A stretch of DNA of 5,280 bases from an uncultured Collinsella sp. (GTDB lineage: Bacteria > Actinomycetota > Coriobacteriia > Coriobacteriales > Coriobacteriaceae). Below, piece after piece: positions 1 to 4,489 of this stretch. The stretch lies in assembly GCA_937958315.1 (NCBI GenBank), contig CALFGH010000064.1:1-5280 (forward strand), read 5' to 3'. Made by a program: the position numbers and the translations under genes. Position 1 is the stretch's first letter; each line of letters begins with the position of its first letter. The notes under the pieces are model-generated. The model made no database searches. It was not told the origin of the DNA and was given only the letters and a program-made list of their open reading frames with translations.

Positions 1-393
1 GCGGGCGAGGTCGTCACCTTGGCCGACGGGGGCGCCGCAGGCGTCGGTCGCTTGGACGAGACCATCCGCGGCTATGCAGGCAAAAAGCTCGGCCTTATCG
101 CTGTCAACGGCCTGGTCTTCCTGCGCCTGACCGAGGCGCTGGCGCAGCTTGGTCCCTCGCTGCCGGCGGGGCTCAAGATCGCGACGTTTGACGACTATCC
201 CTGGAACCATGTGCTCTTTGGCGGTGTGACCACGGCAGCGCAAGACACCATCACCATTGCCGAGCGCGTAGTCGAGCGCCTGTCCGAGCGCATCGACGTC
301 GTTACCACCACCGTGGGCGAAGCCGCAAAGCTGGCGCCCAAACGCATCGAGATTCCCGGCCACATCGAACACCGCGCCTCGACTTCGCGCTAG
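1..393 (+). CDS. LacI-family transcriptional regulator, C-terminal fragment (5' end outside window)
   Basis: This is the last 130 codons of a protein whose frame is already open at base 1; the TTG at 19 lies inside the gene and is not a start. The visible part is the C-terminal half of a periplasmic-binding-protein-like effector domain. A helix-rich stretch (GLIAVNGLVFLRLTEALAQLG) matches the family's 'AIFAANDLMALGALRAL' region. It is followed by KIATFDDYPW, which corresponds to the family's 'IGFDDIPW' strand and loop. Next comes VTTAAQDTITIAERVVERL, corresponding to the 'LTTVRQP...G..A...L' helix. Such proteins bind a small ligand, usually a sugar or nucleoside, and control transcription through an N-terminal helix-turn-helix that is not visible here. 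The ligand cannot be inferred. No convincing terminator follows; only a T-run at 425-430 without a good stem. Family assignment is fairly secure, specific function unknown. Confidence 0.75.
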   Translation, partial: AGEVVTLADGGAAGVGRLDETIRGYAGKKLGLIAVNGLVFLRLTEALAQLGPSLPAGLKIATFDDYPWNHVLFGGVTTAAQDTITIAERVVERLSERIDVVTTTVGEAAKLAPKRIEIPGHIEHRASTSR

Positions 394-446
394 CCGCTCG
401 TTCGCAACCGCCTGTTCACACACGTTTTTTGAGCGCTTGATACGCT

Positions 447-462
447 TTAACCCTGCGGAAAC
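447..462 (+). promoter_or_regulatory. Candidate GlnR-type operator box upstream of the glutamine synthetase gene
   Basis: The sequence TTAAC, six bases, then GAAAC fits the GlnR box known from Streptomyces (gTnAC-n6-GaAAc) at all informative positions except the first G. It lies 66 bp before the glutamine synthetase start, and a GlnR-like regulator is encoded just downstream, so autoregulation of the pair is plausible. Only one box is seen, whereas Streptomyces promoters often have two at 22-bp spacing. The motif is short and degenerate, so chance occurrence is quite possible. Confidence 0.3.
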
Positions 463-467
463 ATTTT

Positions 468-488
468 TCTGCGATAGTATCTGCGATA
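468..488 (+). repeat. Perfect 9-bp direct repeat in the glnA promoter region, with -10-like sequence
   Basis: TCTGCGATA occurs at 468-476 and again at 480-488, separated by GTA (12-bp period). The first copy gives an extended -10-like element (TGC GATAGT, 470-478), and TAGTAT at 475-480 overlaps it; the second copy gives TGC GATATA. No good -35 sits at the right distance; TTGATA at 437-442 is the nearest -35-like hexamer but is too far from these. The repeat may be a regulator site over the promoter, or a duplicated -10 region. Transcription start is not determinable by eye. Confidence 0.4.
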
Positions 489-527
489 TAGACCAGTCGA
501 AACCCGCCCGAAAGAAAGGGGAGCGAC

Positions 528-1865
528 ATGAACCAGCAGAACATCGATTACGTACTCCGCTCCGTAGAGCAGCGTGACATCCGCTTTGTGCGTCTGTGGT
601 TTGTCGACATTCTCGGCCGCCTCAAGAACTTTGCCATTAGCCCCGAGGACCTCGAAGTCGCTTTTGAGGAGGGTATCGGCTTTGACGGCTCCGCCATCGA
701 GGGCTTTGCCACGCCCGAGGAAGCCGACATGCTGGCGTTTCCCGATGCTTCGACCTTCCAGATTTTGCCGTGGCGCCCGAGCCACAACGGCGTCGCCCGT
801 GTGTTCTGCGACGTGTGCACTCCCGATCGCAAGCCGTTTGCCGGCGACCCGCGCGATGCCCTGCGCCGCATGTTCCGCAAGGCCGAGAAGGCTGGCTATC
901 TGCTCAACGTGGGCGCCGAGCTGGAGTATTACTACTTCCCCGACGAGCACACCCCCGAGCCGCTCGACAACGTGGGCTACTTCGATCTTTCGGTGAGCGA
1001 TGCCGCCCGCGACCTGCGCCGCAACACGGTCCTCACGCTCGAGAAGATGTCCGTGCCCGTGGAGTACACCTTCCACGCCGCCGGCCGCTCGCAGCATGGC
1101 ATGAGCCTGCGCCACGCCGAGGCCCTGAGCATGTCCGACGCCATCACCACGGCCAAGCTCATCATTAAGCAGCAGGCTTACGAGAGCGGTTGCCACGCCT
1201 CCTTTATGCCCAAGCCGTTGGCGGGCGAGGACGGCAGCGCTATGTTCCTGTGCCAGTCGCTATTCGACCACGACGGCAACAACGTCTTTTGGGGCGAGGA
1301 CGACGAGAAGTACCACCTCTCCGATATCGCCAAGCACTACATGGCCGGCATCCTGGCGCACGCGCGCGAGATCAGCGCCATCACCAACCCCACGGTCAAC
1401 TCGTACAAGCGCATTACCACGGGCGGCGACTCCGTGCCGCAGTACGCCACGTGGGGCCTGCGTAACCGCGCGAGTATGGTCCGCATTCCGGTCTACAAGC
1501 CCGGCAAGCAGCTGTCCACGCGCATCGAGCTGCGCAGTCCCGATCCCATGGCCAATCCGTACCTGGTCAACGCCGTCACGCTGGCGGCTGGTCTGGACGG
1601 CATCGAGCGCAAGCTGGAGCTCCCGCCCGAGGCCACGGCCGAGACGCTCAAGCTCACCGACCGTCAGATGGTCGAGGCCGGCTACACGCCGCTGCCGCGC
1701 TCGCTCAAAGAGGCGCTCGACGTCTTTGAGGGCTCGCAGTTTATGAAGGATGCCCTCGGCGAGCACATCCACAGCTTCTTCCTCAAAAAGAAGCGCGACG
1801 AATGGCATAAGTTTGAGTCCACGATCACCGAGTGGGAGATCAAGCACTACCTGGCGAACTCCTAA
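528..1865 (+). CDS. glnA: Type I glutamine synthetase homologue (GlnA2-like) with altered active site
   Basis: A full-length protein of 445 residues, the usual size of GSI-alpha enzymes, which make glutamine from glutamate, ammonia and ATP in the cytoplasm. The start is supported by AAAGGGGAG at 515-523. The N-terminal beta-grasp domain spans about residues 16-100 and includes FDGSAIEGF (52-60, catalytic-type Asp53). The catalytic barrel follows, with ELE (131-133), MPKPL (227-231), NPTVNSYKR (287-295), NRASMVRIP (313-321) and TRIELRSPD (331-339). The substrate-binding arginines 295, 314, 319 and 336 are present. However, the motif usually HHExxPGQxE reads FHAAGRSQHG, so both metal-binding Glu are Ala184 and Gly191. 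The usual GSxMH reads GSAMF, so the ligand His is Phe240. The flap Glu is Asp301, with one inserted residue. Thr62 replaces the Arg62 that gives glutamine feedback in B. subtilis. No adenylylation-site sequence is seen. It probably heads an operon with the GlnR-like gene. The family is certain; glutamine synthetase activity is doubtful. Confidence 0.88.
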   Translation: MNQQNIDYVLRSVEQRDIRFVRLWFVDILGRLKNFAISPEDLEVAFEEGIGFDGSAIEGFATPEEADMLAFPDASTFQILPWRPSHNGVARVFCDVCTPDRKPFAGDPRDALRRMFRKAEKAGYLLNVGAELEYYYFPDEHTPEPLDNVGYFDLSVSDAARDLRRNTVLTLEKMSVPVEYTFHAAGRSQHGMSLRHAEALSMSDAITTAKLIIKQQAYESGCHASFMPKPLAGEDGSAMFLCQSLFDHDGNNVFWGEDDEKYHLSDIAKHYMAGILAHAREISAITNPTVNSYKRITTGGDSVPQYATWGLRNRASMVRIPVYKPGKQLSTRIELRSPDPMANPYLVNAVTLAAGLDGIERKLELPPEATAETLKLTDRQMVEAGYTPLPRSLKEALDVFEGSQFMKDALGEHIHSFFLKKKRDEWHKFESTITEWEIKHYLANS

Positions 1866-1905
1866 TCGCGCTGGCTTGTTCCAGTACGATTGAGCTCATT
1901 TCCTT

Positions 1906-1909
1906 GGAG
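1906..1909 (+). promoter_or_regulatory. Ribosome binding site fixing the regulator start at 1916
   Basis: GGAG lies six bases before ATG 1916. The frame is open further upstream to an ATG at 1832, but that start overlaps the glutamine synthetase gene, lacks a Shine-Dalgarno sequence, and would add 28 residues unrelated to a receiver domain. Confidence 0.7.
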
Positions 1910-1915
1910 ACCGAT

Positions 1916-2578
1916 ATGTCCGAAAAGAGTGCCCTGTTCATGGCGCGCACGACGCGCTTCCACGAGTTTGCCCGCAGCCTGACGACCACCCTGGGTGTCG
2001 AGGTGAGCCTGGCAACCCCCGATTCGCCGACTGCGGTGCACGATTTTGACCTGCTGATCCTCGATTGCGATGGCATCCGCAGCGACCGCATCGATCAGAT
2101 TGCCAAGTGGCTTGACGATCGCGGCGGCGTCCCCATGTTGGTGATCGTCGACGACGAAGCGCTCGGCACCCTGCGTCTGCCGAATCACGCGCATGCCGAC
2201 TTTGTATGTCCCACGGCGACGCCCAACGAGCTCAAGGCTCGTGCGCAGCGCCTGATGGGCGAGGAGGAGACCGTCACCGCCGACGATGTGCTCAACATCG
2301 ACAACCTCGAGATCAACTTGGCCACCTACCAGGTGACGCTCGATAACGAGCCCATCGACCTGACGCTGATGGAGTACTCGCTGCTGAGCTTTTTGGCGAC
2401 GCACCCCAACCGCGCCTACAGTCGCGAGGTGCTGCTGCACCGCGTGTGGGGCTTTGAGTACTGCGGCGGCACGCGCACCGTCGACGTGCATATCCGACGC
2501 ATCCGCTCCAAGGTGGGCCCGCAGATCGCGGCGCACATTACCACCGTCCGCGGCGTGGGCTATCTGTTTAAGGACTAG
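1916..2578 (+). CDS. GlnR-like orphan response regulator (OmpR-type winged helix, degenerate receiver)
   Basis: A 220-residue cytoplasmic transcription factor. Residues 1-115 form a receiver-like domain and about 125-220 an OmpR/PhoB winged helix. The C-terminal half (DLTLMEYSLLSFLATHPNR, VWGFEYCGGTRTVDVHIRR, TTVRGVGYLF) is very close to the nitrogen regulator GlnR of Streptomyces, including the VWGxxYxGGTRTVDVHxRR recognition-helix region. The receiver is atypical in the same way as GlnR. There is no acidic pair after the first strand (SALFMARTTRF). Asp50 in LLILDCDG is the only candidate phospho-acceptor. The conserved Thr/Ser region reads MLVIVDDE, and the conserved Lys position appears to be Pro99. 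No histidine kinase gene is visible. It lies 50 bp behind the glutamine synthetase homologue with no terminator between, so co-transcription is likely. Control of nitrogen genes is inferred from similarity and context. PhoB-like regulators are the alternative, but neighbourhood and motif favour GlnR. Confidence 0.8.
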   Translation: MSEKSALFMARTTRFHEFARSLTTTLGVEVSLATPDSPTAVHDFDLLILDCDGIRSDRIDQIAKWLDDRGGVPMLVIVDDEALGTLRLPNHAHADFVCPTATPNELKARAQRLMGEEETVTADDVLNIDNLEINLATYQVTLDNEPIDLTLMEYSLLSFLATHPNRAYSREVLLHRVWGFEYCGGTRTVDVHIRRIRSKVGPQIAAHITTVRGVGYLFKD

Positions 2579-2583
2579 CTTTT

Positions 2584-2619
2584 CACCACAAAGGGGACAG
2601 GCACCTTTGTGGTGGTTTT
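2584..2619 (+). terminator. Intrinsic terminator-like hairpin after the GlnR-like gene
   Basis: CACCACAAAGG (2584-2594) pairs perfectly with CCTTTGTGGTG (2604-2614) around a 9-base loop and is followed by G and TTTT (2616-2619). It starts 5 bp after the regulator stop codon, as expected for the end of the glutamine synthetase-regulator transcript. The T-tract is short. The core GGGGACAGGCACC also looks like a dispersed repeat sequence, so the hairpin might be a REP-like element serving as terminator. Confidence 0.6.
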
Positions 2620-2733
2620 GAAGCATGCGTGGGTTCCTTTCGGGTCCGCAACAGAACTTAAGCCTTCCTAAAAGATTGCGTTCTCATACACGTGCACCCG
2701 CATATTGGGGTACAACTCAACGTGAACAATGAT

Positions 2734-2760
2734 GGCCCGCCACATGTTTGGCGGGCCTTT
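2734..2760 (+). terminator. GC-rich hairpin with T-run in the protease 5' region (terminator or attenuator)
   Basis: GGCCCGCCA (2734-2742) pairs with TGGCGGGCC (2749-2757) around a 6-base loop, followed by TTT at 2758-2760 and a T-rich stretch. It lies only 27 bp before the protease start. It could end any read-through from upstream or, if the protease promoter lies further upstream (for example near CATATT 2701-2706 or TACAAC 2711-2716, both weak -10 matches), act as an attenuator in the leader. Confidence 0.45.
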
Positions 2761-2772
2761 GGTTATTTGACG

Positions 2773-2778
2773 AAAGGA
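2773..2778 (+). promoter_or_regulatory. Ribosome binding site fixing the protease start at 2787
   Basis: AAAGGA sits eight bases before ATG 2787. The alternative in-frame TTG at 2748 falls inside the 3' arm of the hairpin and has no Shine-Dalgarno sequence, so the later start is preferred. Confidence 0.7.
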
Positions 2779-2786
2779 TCGCAGCT

Positions 2787-4241
2787 ATGAGCGAGAACGA
2801 TTCTCAGCGTCCCCAGGACGCGGGCAACGCCGGCGAGACCCAGCAGCAGCCGCGCGTGCAGGTGGAGTCGACGCCTGCCGATGGCAACATTCCCTACGTG
2901 CAGGCCTTCGACACGCAGACCGGCAAGCCGCTGGGCGGCCAGCAGGTTGTAAATAAGCACACGGTGGTCAAGACCAAGACCAAAAAGCTGCCAATCTTTA
3001 TTACAGCGCTCGCTGGTTGTGCGTGCGGCGCCCTGCTGGTCATCGCGCTCATTATGAGTGGCACGCTCGATATCGGCGGAGGCAAGAATGCCGTGACGGC
3101 GGGTGCTTCGGGTTCGTCGACGCAAAAGATTACGATTGATTCCGAGGACACCACGCTGGCCGAGGCCGTTTCTGCCAAGGCCCTGCCCTCCGTGGTTTCC
3201 ATTACCGCCACTTCGAGCGGCAGCCAGAATGGCTCGCTTTCGCAGTCTGCTGACGGGTCGGATAGCTCGGGCAGCGTCGGTTCGGGCGTGGTGCTCGATA
3301 CCGAGGGCCACATCCTCACCAACAACCACGTGGTTGATGGCTATGATCAGTACGTGGTGACCATGGATGACGGCACCACCTACGAGGCCGAGTTCGTGGG
3401 CAACGATGCCTCGAGCGACCTGGCCGTCATCAAGCTCAAGGATGCAGACGCCTCCAAGCTTACGCCGATCGAGATCGGCGATTCCTCCAAGCTCAACGTG
3501 GGCGAGTGGGTCATGGCGATCGGCTCGCCGTTCGGCAACGAGCAGTCTGTCTCCACGGGCATTGTGTCGGCGCTGTATCGCTCCACGGCCATGAGCTCTA
3601 CCAGCGGTAACACCATCTACGCCAACATGATCCAGACCGATGCCGCCATCAACCCGGGCAACTCCGGCGGCGCGCTCGTCAACGACAACGGCGAGCTCGT
3701 GGGTATCAACTCGCTCATCGAGAGCTATTCGGGCTCCAGCTCGGGCGTGGGCTTTGCCATTCCCGTTAACTACGCCAAGAACATTGCCGACCAGATCATC
3801 GACGGCAAGACGCCGGTTCATCCGTACCTGGGCGCCACGCTTTCGAGCGTCAATGCGCTCAATGCCCGTACCAACAAGCTCAGCACCGATAGCGGCGCCT
3901 ACGTGGCAAGCGTCGTCGAGGACGGTCCCGCCGCCAAGGCTGGCATCCAAGAGGGCGATGTCATTACCAAGCTGGGCGACGACGAGATTACGAGCGCCGA
4001 TGGCCTGATCATCGCGCTGCGCAGCCACGAGGTGGGCGAGAAGGTCGAGATTACGCTCATGCGTGGCAAGGACGAGAAGAAGGTCACCGTCGAGCTGGGC
4101 TCCGACGAGGAGCTGCAGAACCAGCAGCAGGACGACAGCGCGACCGATACCGGCAACGGCGGTATTACCGACGAGCAGCTGCGCCAGTACCTGGAGGAGC
4201 TGTTGGGCCAGCAGGGTCAGGGCTACGGCCAGGGCTACTAA
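2787..4241 (+). CDS. Membrane-anchored HtrA/DegP-family serine protease with PDZ domain
   Basis: A 484-residue trypsin-like protease that would degrade or process misfolded proteins at the outer face of the membrane. Residues 1-67 are a polar, Gln/Pro-rich cytoplasmic tail ending in a basic patch (KTKTKK). One transmembrane helix spans about 68-91 (LPIFITALAGCACGALLVIA). A Ser/Gly-rich linker runs to about 120. The protease domain follows, with His181 in TNNHVV, Asp211 in SSDLAVIKL and Ser293 in NPGNSGGAL, so the triad is complete. One PDZ domain covers about 345-437 (PYLGA, GPAAKAGIQEGDVI, GEKVEITLMRG). The C-terminal tail (438-484) is acidic and Gln-rich and ends in GQQGQGYGQGY. This is the usual architecture of Gram-positive HtrA/DegP-like proteins (single anchor, single PDZ), but the exact paralogue (HtrA, HtrB, PepD-like) cannot be told. 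It appears to be a single-gene transcript between two hairpins, with no functional link to its neighbours. Confidence 0.92.
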   Translation: MSENDSQRPQDAGNAGETQQQPRVQVESTPADGNIPYVQAFDTQTGKPLGGQQVVNKHTVVKTKTKKLPIFITALAGCACGALLVIALIMSGTLDIGGGKNAVTAGASGSSTQKITIDSEDTTLAEAVSAKALPSVVSITATSSGSQNGSLSQSADGSDSSGSVGSGVVLDTEGHILTNNHVVDGYDQYVVTMDDGTTYEAEFVGNDASSDLAVIKLKDADASKLTPIEIGDSSKLNVGEWVMAIGSPFGNEQSVSTGIVSALYRSTAMSSTSGNTIYANMIQTDAAINPGNSGGALVNDNGELVGINSLIESYSGSSSGVGFAIPVNYAKNIADQIIDGKTPVHPYLGATLSSVNALNARTNKLSTDSGAYVASVVEDGPAAKAGIQEGDVITKLGDDEITSADGLIIALRSHEVGEKVEITLMRGKDEKKVTVELGSDEELQNQQQDDSATDTGNGGITDEQLRQYLEELLGQQGQGYGQGY

Positions 4242-4267
4242 CGAGCCGTATCGCACATACCGATGCC

Positions 4268-4306
4268 AGAGGGGCTGTCCCATCAACGTGGGACAGCCCC
4301 TCTTTT
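4268..4306 (+). terminator. Strong rho-independent terminator of the protease gene
   Basis: AGAGGGGCTGTCCCA (4268-4282) pairs over 15 bp without mismatch with TGGGACAGCCCCTCT (4289-4303), around a TCAACG loop, and runs into TTTT (4303-4306). It begins 26 bp after the protease stop codon. A similar stem would form on the other strand, but no convergent gene is present. Confidence 0.9.
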
Positions 4307-4307
4307 C

Positions 4308-4476
4308 TCATCGATCCGTTGGGGACGGAGGAAAACGGTTCATTTAGAGCTGATAAGAGTATGGTTTGATTGCGCGATCCACCCCGGTCCGTCGGCTGCC
4401 GATTCGGTGCGGTTCGAAAGGGCTATTCGGCGCCATGGTGACCGGTGGTACTCTAGTATCCGTTTGAAATCGAGCG
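4308..4476. other. Intergenic region before ligA, little recognisable content
   Basis: No coding signal or RNA gene is supported here. Near its start TCCGT (4315-4319) can pair with ACGGA (4325-4329), or CCGTT (4316-4320) with AACGG (4334-4338), giving alternative small hairpins in a GGGGACGGAGG context. The ligA promoter is presumably near TGGTACTCT (4446-4454) or TAGTAT (4454-4459), both weak -10 matches without a clear -35; TAGTAT also occurs upstream of the glutamine synthetase gene. Confidence 0.35.
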
Positions 4477-4482
4477 AAGGAG
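4477..4482 (+). promoter_or_regulatory. Ribosome binding site of ligA
   Basis: AAGGAG lies seven bases before ATG 4490. This strong site supports the start that includes the N-terminal extension, rather than a later in-frame start closer to the conserved adenylation domain. Confidence 0.75.
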
Positions 4483-4489
4483 TGCCGCT

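Noticed and set aside
394..450. T-run at 425-430 as a terminator of the LacI-family gene
   Set aside because: No stable GC-rich stem directly precedes it; the small AGCG/CGCT pairing at 432-446 lies after the T-run.
447..1196. 249-codon open frame on the minus strand over the synthetase gene and its promoter
   Set aside because: No family resemblance, no ribosome binding site noted, and it overlaps the promoter and coding region of a well-supported + strand gene.
1832..1915. Upstream ATG that would lengthen the GlnR-like protein by 28 residues
   Set aside because: It overlaps the end of the synthetase gene, has no ribosome binding site, and the added residues do not belong to a receiver domain; ATG 1916 has GGAG at good spacing.
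1862..2626. 254-codon minus-strand frame opposite the GlnR-like gene
   Set aside because: Shadow of the + strand gene; its product has no recognisable domain and its start lies beyond the terminator hairpin.
2763..4286. 507-codon open frame on the minus strand opposite the protease
   Set aside because: It mirrors a gene with clear catalytic motifs and full conservation on the + strand. Its translation is Val/Ala/Leu/Arg-rich low-complexity sequence with no recognisable motif; long antisense frames are expected from GC-rich codon usage.
4401..4432. GGTTCGAAA resembling a tRNA T-loop in the ligA upstream region
   Set aside because: The flanking bases do not pair into a T-stem, and no acceptor, D or anticodon arms can be drawn around it.
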